64,000 nucleotides of DNA from CAYNRG01 sp047973125 (GTDB lineage Bacteria; Bacillota_I; Bacilli_A; Erysipelotrichales; Erysipelotrichaceae). This document shows, one piece after another, positions 51,953-61,042 of this stretch (its first letter is position 1; every line of letters starts with the position of its first letter). The notes under the pieces are model-generated. The model saw nothing but the letters and a program-made list of their open reading frames with translations, had not been told where the DNA came from and made no database searches. The stretch covers positions 165,379 through 229,378 of the forward strand of contig JBKEBK010000025.1 in assembly GCA_047973125.1 (NCBI GenBank), read 5' to 3'. The position numbers and the translations under genes were made by a program.

Positions 51953-51990
51953 AAAAAAGCGGCCAGCTTTATCAAAAATTGGTCGCTTTT
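51953..51990 (-). terminator. Terminator after oppA
   Basis: 10-bp stem AAAGCGACCA/TGGCCGCTTT (minus strand, one G-U) with T-run. It separates oppA from oppB. Confidence 0.85.
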
Positions 51991-52010
51991 AAACTATCAA
52001 ATACTATAAA

Positions 52011-53855
52011 TTACTCACCAAGTCTAATATCGCATACTGCAGCAGCCCATGAGAATCCAGGTGCTGTAGTTACACCAGAAACACGGTTGTTAAAGATATC
52101 GAAATATTGGTTTGCATAAAGAGGAATTTGTGGTAAATATTCATTCCAAACCGTTTGATATTCTAACCATAAATTTGCATATGTTTCCTTATCTGTAGGG
52201 TCAACAGCTCTTAATTTTTCTACAATAGCATCCATTTTAGGATCATTTGTCTTAGTAGCATTATTTGATGTCTCTACAAATGAACTGTGATAAGTGTAGA
52301 ATGGATCAAATGCAGCAGAGAATGTTACAGCTAAGTTAAATGTATTAAATCTACGATCTTCACCCATACCTGCACCCTTCCAGAAGTGGTTAAGTAATGT
52401 ATCAAAGTCAACTTGTTCAATTGTAAACTTTAGACCAACTTGTGCAGCACCTTTTGGAATTTCAATAGCGATTGTATCAGTAACGATATTTTCAGTTGTA
52501 CCAGCATGATTAAGTTCTAGAACTTCTCCAGCACTATTATGACGGTAGTATCCTTCAGCAGCTTTACTAACATCCCAAGGAGTAGTACCATCAGCTTCAT
52601 ATACCCATTCAGTTTCATCTAATAATTCATTAGCTTTTTCAATATTGTATGTATAGTTAACAAGTTTTTCTTCAACTTCAGCTTGTTTTTCTTGATACAT
52701 CCATTGTGATAGACCAAAGTCACCATTAATTACAGTACCATATCCACCAACAACGTTTTGGATAAACGCATTTCTGTCCATAATATAAGCAACTGCCTTA
52801 CGAACATTTGCATTCGCACTTGCTCCAAAGTCAGTATGGAATGCTAAATATCCATAACCATTACGGAAATATGTGTTATAATCTGCTTCTTCAGAAGCTT
52901 TGATTTTTTCAATTTTGTCACCTTCGATAATACCAGCAGCGATATCAATACCACCATTTTCTGCCCCTTGAATTACAAGATCAGCATCAAGTGTTTGGTT
53001 AACAGTTTTAACAATAATCTTTTCAACAGTTGGTTTTTTTCCTTCAAAGTTACCTACATATTTAGGATTTAATTCAACTGTAGCTGTATTGTTTTCTAAA
53101 GATACGAATTTGTAAGGTCCAACAGTTGCAGTTGGATTAAAACGATAAGTATTAAAAACAAATTGAGATGCAGCAGCTAAGTCACCAACATATTCAGTAC
53201 CGCCACCTTCAACAGCTAATAATTCACCTTCAGGATCAATTACATGTTTTGGCATTGAAAGTCCAACACTTGCATATGCAGCTTCATAGAAATAAGGAAG
53301 ATTTTCAGCAGCAATTGTTAATGAGAAAGTTTTGTCATCAACAACATTTACACCCTTAAATACTTTTGATTCTCCTGAACTATATTCAGCAAATCCTAAG
53401 ATACCTTCTAATCCAGTAATTTGAGCACCAGTTTCAGCAAGTTCTGGACTTGCAGAAATCATAAGTTGAAATGCGTAGTCTGATGCAGTAACAGGTGTAT
53501 CATCACTCCATACTAACCCATCTTGTAATGTAAATGTAAATGTTTTATTACCAGCTTCATCGCTTGCAATATCAACATTACTAATTACTGGTTCATTTAA
53601 GATAAATTCCCCATTACGGTTAACAGAATATGTTTCATAACCATGAATCAATTCTTTAACCCAGTTGTCATAAGCGCTGTTTCCCCAACCAGAGATATAA
53701 GACCCTGTTAGTTCTGGTGCTCCAACAACAAGAGTATTGGCAAATTCTGATGCAGTTGCATCTGTTTTACCTTCTTCACCATTTTCTTTTGAACTACAAG
53801 CAACCATACTTAATGTTAAGATACCTGCAGTTATTAATAATAATAATTTTTTCAT
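52011..53855 (-). CDS. oppA: Oligopeptide-binding lipoprotein OppA (SBP family 5)
   Basis: 614 residues. Signal peptide MKKLLLLITAGILTLSMVAC with lipobox SMVAC, so lipid-anchored at the outer surface. Family 5 binding-protein features: VKELIHGYETY, GLVWSDDTPVTASDYAF, TATVGPYKFVSLENNTATVELNPKY pattern, VRKAVAYIMDRNAF. Delivers peptides to OppBC. A perfect promoter and a private terminator suggest it is made in excess over the permease, as is usual. Confidence 0.95.
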   Translation of the reverse strand: MKKLLLLITAGILTLSMVACSSKENGEEGKTDATASEFANTLVVGAPELTGSYISGWGNSAYDNWVKELIHGYETYSVNRNGEFILNEPVISNVDIASDEAGNKTFTFTLQDGLVWSDDTPVTASDYAFQLMISASPELAETGAQITGLEGILGFAEYSSGESKVFKGVNVVDDKTFSLTIAAENLPYFYEAAYASVGLSMPKHVIDPEGELLAVEGGGTEYVGDLAAASQFVFNTYRFNPTATVGPYKFVSLENNTATVELNPKYVGNFEGKKPTVEKIIVKTVNQTLDADLVIQGAENGGIDIAAGIIEGDKIEKIKASEEADYNTYFRNGYGYLAFHTDFGASANANVRKAVAYIMDRNAFIQNVVGGYGTVINGDFGLSQWMYQEKQAEVEEKLVNYTYNIEKANELLDETEWVYEADGTTPWDVSKAAEGYYRHNSAGEVLELNHAGTTENIVTDTIAIEIPKGAAQVGLKFTIEQVDFDTLLNHFWKGAGMGEDRRFNTFNLAVTFSAAFDPFYTYHSSFVETSNNATKTNDPKMDAIVEKLRAVDPTDKETYANLWLEYQTVWNEYLPQIPLYANQYFDIFNNRVSGVTTAPGFSWAAAVCDIRLGE

Positions 53856-53876
53856 TTTTTTTCCTCCATGTTTTTT

Positions 53877-53905
53877 ATTATATATAAAATGATTTGCTTT
53901 GTCAA
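53877..53905 (-). promoter_or_regulatory. Consensus promoter of oppA
   Basis: Minus strand TTGACA (53900-53905), 17-base spacer, TATAAT (53877-53882): both hexamers perfect, the strongest promoter in the window by sequence. Confidence 0.88.
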
Positions 53906-53926
53906 ACTATAATTGAAAAATTTTTC

Positions 53927-54700
53927 TTAAAATGTAAAAGTTTTCATTTTTGTAATAATTCCAAAATTTCTTATCAGCAATGCAAATAAATATATCGTTG
54001 TGGAATAAGCAATAAAGGGATCAATTATAAAGCAAATAATAAATGATAACACTGCTCCACTAAGCCCTATTATTGCTTGTGTTTTAAATAATTCTAAAAT
54101 TGAAAATTTCTTTTTAGCCTGATATTTACCAGATGAATACATTGTAATCATCCCAATAAATATATAAAGAAGACACTGCAAGCTCATCATCGATAAACCA
54201 TTTATAACATTTGCAAACTGATTTGAAGCAATTAAATCATTGAAAATTTTAATTGATGTAATTTCTTTATTACTAAGATCATTAAACTCAAAATCAAAAG
54301 TATATGGCATTTCCATTTCAAAGTTAGACTTCTCATCTTTAAATTTAAATGTAAGTTTATTTTCTGTGAAATTTAGTGATGTTTCTTCTGTAGCCATCTT
54401 GTTCACAGAAACCAATATATTATTTACTTTATTTTCATAACTTTCACAATCATTCAATTTACCATTAGTTACAGCACAAGTTGTACCATCAGTAAATGAT
54501 GATGATAGTGCTTCAATTATTTCAGGGTTATTTTTTAAGGCTTGTTCTAAGCTCTGATTGGACCTTATAATAATTGGAGCAGATACAAGTATTACGGATG
54601 CTAGTAAACTAATAATTGCAACCCACATAGGAAACTTCATAATCTTATCAATATATTTATTACTAATAAGTGTAATATTAAATATATTTAATTTACTCAT
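53927..54700 (-). CDS. Membrane protein of unknown function (DUF1189-like architecture)
   Basis: 257 residues. One helix near the N-terminus (about 25-46), an extracytoplasmic domain of ~110 residues with two cysteines (TTCAVTNGKLNDCE), then three or four helices at the C-terminus. The plan resembles DUF1189 proteins of Bacilli, but I cannot confirm this without a search. AAGGAGGTAAAAATG start. It lies 22 bases upstream of the oppA promoter, with no obvious terminator of its own. Confidence 0.65.
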   Translation of the reverse strand: MSKLNIFNITLISNKYIDKIMKFPMWVAIISLLASVILVSAPIIIRSNQSLEQALKNNPEIIEALSSSFTDGTTCAVTNGKLNDCESYENKVNNILVSVNKMATEETSLNFTENKLTFKFKDEKSNFEMEMPYTFDFEFNDLSNKEITSIKIFNDLIASNQFANVINGLSMMSLQCLLYIFIGMITMYSSGKYQAKKKFSILELFKTQAIIGLSGAVLSFIICFIIDPFIAYSTTIYLFALLIRNFGIITKMKTFTF

Positions 54701-54722
54701 TTTTACCTCCTTAATTTTCTTA

Positions 54723-54748
54723 TAATAAAAGTGTCTTGCGACACTTTT
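54723..54748 (-). terminator. Terminator after the phosphofructokinase gene
   Basis: 9-bp stem AAAAGTGTC/GACACTTTT with loop of 4; minus strand ends TTTTATTATAA. Starts 3 bases after the stop. Confidence 0.8.
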
Positions 54749-54751
54749 AAA

Positions 54752-55957
54752 TTATTTCATATAGAATGGTTTAATAAATGCTGGTAGACCATTTTCCATA
54801 ATTATTACAGGTTCACCTTGAATTAGTGGACGCATATAGTCATAAGCTTCCTTTGTAATTCCGCGGTAGTTATCAAGCATCCATTCTTTTGGAAAACTTT
54901 TAACATGGTTTGCAACATTTGATGCATCAGTAGCAAAGAATTCAACATCATATTTTTCAGTATCTCTTCTTTTAATACCAACCATTTTTCCAGTAAATGT
55001 TTTGTCATATGATCTCATATGAGCACTCATTCCTAAACGGAAACTTTCTTCTACATCAACCTTTGATTGCTCAGAAGCATGGCATCTTTGAGCAGTTGAT
55101 AAATCTTGTACTTTACAACGTTCAGATACATTATTATCTAAAATTAAATTTTTAATTGCATTTCCAGCACCACCTAAAACTGCATGACCAAAGCCATCGT
55201 TTTTGGCTTCACCAGCTGCTAAGTATTGACCATCTTCATATCTAACGCCTTCTGATACAACAACGTAGCACTTATTCTTCTCATCAATACATTTTTTTAC
55301 CTCTTTTAAGAAGACTTCCTTATTAAATGGAATTTCAGGTAATACCACTAAATCAACGATTCCACTTAAACAACTAGAAGCTGCAAGCCATCCAGCATCT
55401 CTTCCCATAGTTTCTAATACAAATACTTCTTGACGAGTATATACATTTACATCTAACCACGTTTGTAATGCAGTAGTTGCAATAAATTTTGCAGCTGATG
55501 CAAATCCTGGGCAATGATCTGTAACCATCAAGTCATTATCTACAGTCTTAGGACAACCAACAAAACGGCGGTTAGTTATTCCTTTATTTTTTGCATATTC
55601 ACTTAAAGCGGCAACTGTATCCATTGAATCATTTCCACCAGTATAGAAAAGAGTTTCAATATCATATTTTTCCATAACCTCAATTAACTTTTCAAAATCA
55701 GCAACATTTTCTCTTTTAAGCTTATATCTACATGATCCTAAAGCACTAGATGGTGTTTGACGAAGTAATTGATTATCTAACTCACTCATATTTGATAAGT
55801 CAACTAATTTCTCTTGAAGAATCCCTTCAATTCCATTTAAACCACCGTAAACCTTATCATAAATTTGATTCAGTTGATTGGCCTTTACAACCCCTGCAAC
55901 TGTTGCATTAATTACTGATGATGGTCCACCAGACTGCGCTACTAAACAATTTGTCAT
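54752..55957 (-). CDS. pfp: 6-phosphofructokinase, pyrophosphate-dependent type
   Basis: Phosphorylates fructose-6-phosphate. VAQSGGPSSVINATVAGVV is the N-terminal nucleotide loop. The two diagnostic positions read GGNDSMDT (residues 107-114) and PKTVDNDL (136-143). An aspartate after GGN and a lysine in PKT are the marks of PPi-using enzymes, where ATP-PFKs have GGDGS and PGTIDND. 401 residues, also the PPi-type size. Reversible PPi use saves ATP in fermenting cells. AAGGAG site, own terminator. Confidence 0.88.
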   Translation of the reverse strand: MTNCLVAQSGGPSSVINATVAGVVKANQLNQIYDKVYGGLNGIEGILQEKLVDLSNMSELDNQLLRQTPSSALGSCRYKLKRENVADFEKLIEVMEKYDIETLFYTGGNDSMDTVAALSEYAKNKGITNRRFVGCPKTVDNDLMVTDHCPGFASAAKFIATTALQTWLDVNVYTRQEVFVLETMGRDAGWLAASSCLSGIVDLVVLPEIPFNKEVFLKEVKKCIDEKNKCYVVVSEGVRYEDGQYLAAGEAKNDGFGHAVLGGAGNAIKNLILDNNVSERCKVQDLSTAQRCHASEQSKVDVEESFRLGMSAHMRSYDKTFTGKMVGIKRRDTEKYDVEFFATDASNVANHVKSFPKEWMLDNYRGITKEAYDYMRPLIQGEPVIIMENGLPAFIKPFYMK

Positions 55958-55985
55958 TATATTTTCTCCTTTTAAATTCTATATT

Positions 55986-55991
55986 ATTATA
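55986..55991 (-). promoter_or_regulatory. Candidate -10 of the pfp promoter
   Basis: Minus-strand TATAAT about 29 bases before the pfp ATG; no good -35. Confidence 0.45.
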
Positions 55992-56035
55992 CAACACTTT
56001 TATATTGAATAAAACATTAAATATACATCTTTAAT

Positions 56036-57901
56036 TTATTCATCAATCAAAACTTGTAGTACTTCCCACTCTTTAATTAAGTCATTCAATTCATTATTAA
56101 TAGTATCTATTTCTTCATCAAGAGACTCCATTTTTTTATAATCATGGTAGTATTCCGGCTCATATCGCTTATTTCTTTTAAGTTCTAGCTTTTTCTCTTT
56201 TTCTTCAATTAAACTTTCAATTTTCTTTATTTTTCTCTTTGCATTAATCTTATCTAGTTCATTAGATGAATTTTTGACTTTATCATTTTTTTCTTTAACA
56301 CTGATATCTTCTACTTTATTTTCATAATCAATATATTGTTGATATCCATGTTCAAAAAAACTTGCACTACAGCCATCAAGATACAACACTGAAGTCGCTA
56401 TTTTTTTTATAAAATAGCGATCATGAGAAACAAATAGTATTGTCCCATCATACTCTTTCAATGCCTCCTCTAAGGCTTCTTTACCCTGAATATCTAAATG
56501 ATTTGTTGGCTCATCAAGAATTAAAAAATTACTTCCATTCAACATTAACTTAACAAATGTTAAACGCACTTTTTCTCCACCTGATAAAACATCAATACTT
56601 TTAAATACATCATCAGCTCTAAATAAAAACTGACCAAGTACAGTTCTTATCTCTGTTCTATCAAGATCAGGGAACTCATCCCAAACCTCTTCTAAAACTG
56701 TTTTAGAACCATCACATTGAGCTAGCTGTTGATCGAAATAACCAACATAAATTTGATGACCAAATAACATATTACCGCCCAGTGGCTCAATCTTTTTTAC
56801 AAGAGTTTTTAGCAGTGTAGACTTACCGGTACCATTTTTACCCATTACCACTATTCTTTGTCCTTTATATATATTCAAGTTAACACTAGCCAGTACTTTG
56901 TCATAACCTATTTTTAAGTCCTCAGTCTTTAAAACATTTTTTCCACCCTTTACCTTACACTTAAAGTTTGCATTAAAACTTTTATCATCACTTTTCTTTA
57001 CTTCTTCGATTCTATCTAATCGCTGTAAGTATTTCATTTTTGATTGAGCAAAAGAAGCCTTGCTTTTTTTATAACGAAACTTCTCTATTAACAATTCTAA
57101 TCTTGCAATATCCTTTTGTTGGCGATTATAAGCACGAGTCTGGGTAAGCTGATCATGTTTTTTCTTTTCAATAAATTGTGAATAATTACCATGGTATTTT
57201 TTTAATTCTTCATACTCTAGTTCATATACCGTTTCTGCAATATTATCCAAAAAAGTTCTATCATGACTAACCAAAACAAGAGCGTTTTCATATATCTTAA
57301 GATAACCCTCTAGCCATTCAATAGTTTCTAAATCCAAGTGATTGGTTGGCTCATCTAAAAGTAAGATATCAGGCTTACTAAGAAGTAACTTTACAAATGC
57401 AATTTTAGTTCTTTGTCCACCTGAAAAAGAATTAATTCTTCTATTTAAATCTTCTTTTTTAAATCCAAATTTAGTAAATATTTTTAATAGTTCAGAGTGA
57501 ATTCCATACCCATTTAATGACTCATATTTTTGTAAAACCCTTGAGTAGCTATCCAATAATTCATTACTATTATCACTTCTCATTTTATCAGTCAATTCTT
57601 TTAGTTGTTGTTCTAAATCTAAAATTGGTTTAAAAACAACATTCATCTCTTCTTGAACAGTTCTACTCTCATCATCAAAAGTTGTTTGCGATAGATATCC
57701 AATTTTTATCTCTAGACTAGCGTGAACTTTACCATCATCTAGCTTCAAATCACCAGTAATACATTTTAATATAGTTGATTTACCACTACCATTTCTACCA
57801 ACTATTGCTATCTTCTCACCTTTTTTTACATCAAATTGAATATTTTCAAACACACAATGAGATCCAAAATATTTACTTCCTTTACTTATCTGATAAATCA
57901 T
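56036..57901 (-). CDS. ABC-F family ATPase (YdiF/Uup-like)
   Basis: 621 residues with two ABC domains and no membrane part. Walker A: GRNGSGKSTILK and GKNGTGKSTLLK; signatures FSGGQRTKIAFVKLL and LSGGEKVRLTFVKLM; Walker B: LLLDEPTNHLD twice. The P-site tRNA interaction linker lies around 245-310. The C-terminal ~90 residues are a charged coiled coil, as in Uup and YdiF. These proteins act on the ribosome, as translation factors or antibiotic-protection proteins; no resistance subclass can be assigned. Start follows licD by 2 bases with no clear Shine-Dalgarno. Confidence 0.9.
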   Translation of the reverse strand: MIYQISKGSKYFGSHCVFENIQFDVKKGEKIAIVGRNGSGKSTILKCITGDLKLDDGKVHASLEIKIGYLSQTTFDDESRTVQEEMNVVFKPILDLEQQLKELTDKMRSDNSNELLDSYSRVLQKYESLNGYGIHSELLKIFTKFGFKKEDLNRRINSFSGGQRTKIAFVKLLLSKPDILLLDEPTNHLDLETIEWLEGYLKIYENALVLVSHDRTFLDNIAETVYELEYEELKKYHGNYSQFIEKKKHDQLTQTRAYNRQQKDIARLELLIEKFRYKKSKASFAQSKMKYLQRLDRIEEVKKSDDKSFNANFKCKVKGGKNVLKTEDLKIGYDKVLASVNLNIYKGQRIVVMGKNGTGKSTLLKTLVKKIEPLGGNMLFGHQIYVGYFDQQLAQCDGSKTVLEEVWDEFPDLDRTEIRTVLGQFLFRADDVFKSIDVLSGGEKVRLTFVKLMLNGSNFLILDEPTNHLDIQGKEALEEALKEYDGTILFVSHDRYFIKKIATSVLYLDGCSASFFEHGYQQYIDYENKVEDISVKEKNDKVKNSSNELDKINAKRKIKKIESLIEEKEKKLELKRNKRYEPEYYHDYKKMESLDEEIDTINNELNDLIKEWEVLQVLIDE

Positions 57902-57903
57902 AC

Positions 57904-58716
57904 TTAGAGTTTAATATCCTTTATATGTTTAGGTGCTCTTTTATCTTTCGGTGGTAAAGTGTTATAAGATGGTGCAATAGCAACGCATAAATATTCATGA
58001 ATATTATTAGCAACAGGTAGCATTGTATCCTCAAATTTAACATATTTAACAGGATAAATATCAGACTTTTTAAATATAAAAGGTTTAAATGGAGATTTAA
58101 ATGTCCATGTTAAATCAAATCCAATTAAATCAGAATTTTTATTAATTTGACCATATATTCTAGCATTTGATAAAAACCATCTTTTTAGAAATATCGGATT
58201 AATTTTAACCATATCAAGTATAATTAATAAAGGCATTATCATTTGATTTAATATTCTAAATGGTAAATCAATAAATTTATTTTTTGTGCAATAATCATAC
58301 ACAAATACATCTACAAAAATCCCGTCACAATCTTCACAACGATTTGGAAGTAAAGAGTTTACTTCTTTAATCATCGTATTTTTTTTTCTAATTTTCATTG
58401 CAGGAATTAATACATTATATTTCTTATTTTCCTCAAAACAATGGATTACATACTTATCTTTTAACTCCGTCTTTATGATAGTTAAAAACTTTTTATAATC
58501 ATCTAACATCATAGCAATATCAGCATCATCATCCCATGGTATAAATCCCTCATGACGAAAAGCACCTAATGCAGATCCACCATTGAGAAAGTATGGAATA
58601 TTATGCTTTCTTAGAACTGTATCAATGTCTTTTAACATCTCAAGTAATACTTTATGTACATCCGAAACTTTTATTGTGGTATTATCTTCATTAACTTTTA
58701 AAATATATTCTTCCAT
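57904..58716 (-). CDS. LicD-family phosphotransferase
   Basis: 270 residues. The LicD/fukutin nucleotidyltransferase-like motif is NGGSALGAFRHEGFIPWDDDADIAM (GG..G..RH.gfIPWDDD.D), with the DDD.D metal site. Members transfer phosphocholine or similar groups to teichoic acid or capsule sugars. No choline or teichoic acid genes are in view, so the substrate is unknown. AAAGGAG is 11 bases from ATG, slightly far. Confidence 0.87.
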   Translation of the reverse strand: MEEYILKVNEDNTTIKVSDVHKVLLEMLKDIDTVLRKHNIPYFLNGGSALGAFRHEGFIPWDDDADIAMMLDDYKKFLTIIKTELKDKYVIHCFEENKKYNVLIPAMKIRKKNTMIKEVNSLLPNRCEDCDGIFVDVFVYDYCTKNKFIDLPFRILNQMIMPLLIILDMVKINPIFLKRWFLSNARIYGQINKNSDLIGFDLTWTFKSPFKPFIFKKSDIYPVKYVKFEDTMLPVANNIHEYLCVAIAPSYNTLPPKDKRAPKHIKDIKL

Positions 58717-58739
58717 TATTTAAAAGTCTCCTTTCAATA

Positions 58740-60122
58740 TTAAAACATTAAATTTTTTGGTGTTCTTGGAAATGGTGTAACATCCCTTATATTTTGCATA
58801 CCAGTAATATACATAACAAGACGCTCAAAGCCGATACCAAATCCAGCATGTTTACAACCACCATATCTTCTAAGATCTAAATACCAATCTAAATCTTTTT
58901 TATGAATATTCATCTCTTCCATTCTTTTTTCTAATAATTCAATTCTTTCTTCTCTTTGAGATCCACCAACAAGTTCTCCAACCCTTGGTACTAACAGATC
59001 ACATGCTGCAACTGTTTTTTGATCATCATTAAGTCTCATATAAAATGCTTTAATATCTTTAGGATAATCAATTAAAAATACCGGACCATTAACTACTTCT
59101 TCGCATATATATCTTTCGTGTTCCGTATTTAAATCATGACCCCATTCTACTTTATTTTCAAACTTTTTATTAGCCTTTAATAAAATATCAATTGCTTCTG
59201 TATAAGTCATTTTTTTAAACTCAGCATTTCTAACCAAGTCTAGTCTGTTTTTTAAATCTTTATCAATAAATTCATTAAAGAATTCCATTTCAGCTTCACA
59301 ATTTTCATAAACATAATCAATACATGATTTAACAAGGTCTTCCATTAAGTTCATATCATCTTCTAAATCTGCAAAAGCCATTTCAGGTTCTATCATCCAA
59401 AACTCATTGGCATGGGTTGTTGTATTTGAATTTTCTGCTCTAAATGTTGGACCAAATGTATAAACATCTCTAAATGCTAATGCAAATGCCTCTGCTTGTA
59501 ATTGACCAGAAACACTTAAGCTAGATTTTTTTCCAAAGAAATCCTTATCATATTTATTATCACTACGGGTTGTAACAGTAAATGTTTCTCCAGCCCCTTC
59601 AGCATCATTTCCAGTAATAATTGGAGAGTGCACATATAAAAATCCTTGGTCTTGGAAAAACTCATGAATAGCCATCGCTAAAGCTGACCTAACCCTAAAT
59701 ACTGCACTAAAGGTATTTGTTCTTGGTCTTAAGTGACCAATTTCTCTTAAGTACTCAAACGAATGCCTTTTCTTTTGTAGTGGATAATTTGAATCACAAG
59801 ACCCTTCTAAATCAATTTGAGTTACTTGAATTTCAAATGGTTGTTTATTATTCTTTGTTAAAATAAATTTTCCAGTAATACCAAGTGCAGTACCTGTAAG
59901 AAATTTAGTAACTTCATCAAAATTCTTTAATTCATTATTATATACTAATTGACAACTTTTAAAATATGTACCATCATTTAACTCAATAAAGCCAACAGAA
60001 CCACTATTTCTATTTGTTCTTACCCAACCTTCTAATTGAACATACTCGATTTGATCTAAAGCAAGTGTATCATTTTTATTTACTAAATCATATAATTCTC
60101 TTACTGTCATAAAATTTAACAT
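58740..60122 (-). CDS. asnS: Asparaginyl-tRNA synthetase
   Basis: Class IIb synthetase. OB-fold anticodon-binding domain (about 20-115: VQLEGWVRTNRNSGSVGFIELNDG), then the catalytic core with FSAVFRVRSALAMAIHEFF, motif 2 FGPTFRAENSNTTTHANEFWMIEPE and motif 3 GFGIGFERLVMYITG. 460 residues, and THANEF is the AsnRS-type replacement for the aspartyl enzyme's residues. Start ATG 60122 with GGAG 10 bases upstream. Under T-box control. Confidence 0.95.
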   Translation of the reverse strand: MLNFMTVRELYDLVNKNDTLALDQIEYVQLEGWVRTNRNSGSVGFIELNDGTYFKSCQLVYNNELKNFDEVTKFLTGTALGITGKFILTKNNKQPFEIQVTQIDLEGSCDSNYPLQKKRHSFEYLREIGHLRPRTNTFSAVFRVRSALAMAIHEFFQDQGFLYVHSPIITGNDAEGAGETFTVTTRSDNKYDKDFFGKKSSLSVSGQLQAEAFALAFRDVYTFGPTFRAENSNTTTHANEFWMIEPEMAFADLEDDMNLMEDLVKSCIDYVYENCEAEMEFFNEFIDKDLKNRLDLVRNAEFKKMTYTEAIDILLKANKKFENKVEWGHDLNTEHERYICEEVVNGPVFLIDYPKDIKAFYMRLNDDQKTVAACDLLVPRVGELVGGSQREERIELLEKRMEEMNIHKKDLDWYLDLRRYGGCKHAGFGIGFERLVMYITGMQNIRDVTPFPRTPKNLMF

Positions 60123-60145
60123 ATTTTATTTTCTCCTTTTAATTT

Positions 60146-60355
60146 AAAAAAACGCCCCTTATAGGAACGCTATTTTTGCGTGGTACCATCCTTATTCACA
60201 CATTTTAAAATGTGCCTTATAGGCTTTAACGCACCACCGTGATTGTCTACTTAATTCTCCAATCAAACTCCGAAAGTGTTCCTCTTTAAATATCATAATA
60301 CTTGATTTTCACCATTATCAAGCTCTCTTGAAATTAATCTATTTAGAGTTCTTTC
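60146..60355 (-). promoter_or_regulatory. Asparagine T-box leader of asnS, 5' arm inside rex
   Basis: T-box sequence AAGGATGGTACCACGC at about 60177-60192. Stem I has AGAGAGC and the GGTG loop. The basal helices GAAAG/CTTTC and CTCT/AGAG leave a specifier bulge GAACA with the Asn codon AAC (60278-60280). The terminator GCGTTCC/GGGGCGT plus seven T is at 60146-60170. The 5' arm (60341-60355) is inside the last codons of rex, so the transcript must start within or before rex. Confidence 0.9.
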
Positions 60356-60980
60356 TTCTTTGTTTTTCTGTATTTGTTCTAAAAACTATTTCTTGTATAC
60401 TAGAAACTACATCAACCTGTCTTGTATATACATGCTTTGGAACTTGAAAGTGTTCATGAGTAAAGTCAACCAAACCGCAAATTCCATTTTCAACCAATTT
60501 ATTAACTGTCTCTTGAATATCTTCTGAGATACATAAGATTGCAATCTTACAGTCTTCAGGAATATATTTCGACAAGTCATTTATATTGTAAACCGGTATA
60601 TCCATATCACCTTTATTATCAGGGAATTTATCAAAAGCACAAACGATTTCGCCAACAACGTTTTTCCAACGATTATAATTTAAAATTGCCTTACCTAAAT
60701 TTCCTGCACCTATTAAAATTATTTTCTCATCAAAGCCTATCCCTAACTCATCGCTAAATATTTTAATTAAATTATCTACACCATACCCATAACCTTGTTT
60801 CCCTAAATTTCCCAAAAATGAAAAATCACGACGAATTGTAGTTGATTTTATATCAACATACTTTGCTAGATCCTTAGACATAATTTTTACATTGCCATTT
60901 TCTTTTAATTTACGCAATGCTTTTAAATATATAGGATATCTTTGCAATGTTGCTTTTGGAACTGTCATATACTTATCCAT
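60339..60980 (-). CDS. rex: Redox-sensing transcriptional repressor Rex
   Basis: 213 residues. N-terminal winged helix (TVPKATLQRYPIYLKALRKL, with VDIKSTTIRRDFSFLGNLGKQGYGY) and a C-terminal NADH-binding Rossmann fold with GAGNLGKAI. Rex leaves its operators when NADH/NAD+ rises and so turns on fermentation genes. AAGGAG 7 bases from ATG; own promoter. Confidence 0.95.
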   Translation of the reverse strand: MDKYMTVPKATLQRYPIYLKALRKLKENGNVKIMSKDLAKYVDIKSTTIRRDFSFLGNLGKQGYGYGVDNLIKIFSDELGIGFDEKIILIGAGNLGKAILNYNRWKNVVGEIVCAFDKFPDNKGDMDIPVYNINDLSKYIPEDCKIAILCISEDIQETVNKLVENGICGLVDFTHEHFQVPKHVYTRQVDVVSSIQEIVFRTNTEKQRRKNSK

Positions 60981-61004
60981 TTTATATCTCCTTTTTCTTT
61001 ATTA

Positions 61005-61032
61005 AGTATAACATATTTATTATCTTTGTGAA
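61005..61032 (-). promoter_or_regulatory. Promoter of rex
   Basis: Minus strand TTCACA (61027-61032), 16-base spacer, extended -10 TGTTATACT (hexamer 61005-61010). The -35 forms one half (TTTCACAA) of a Rex-type operator, the other half is not matched. Confidence 0.65.
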
Positions 61033-61042
61033 ACTTATGAAA

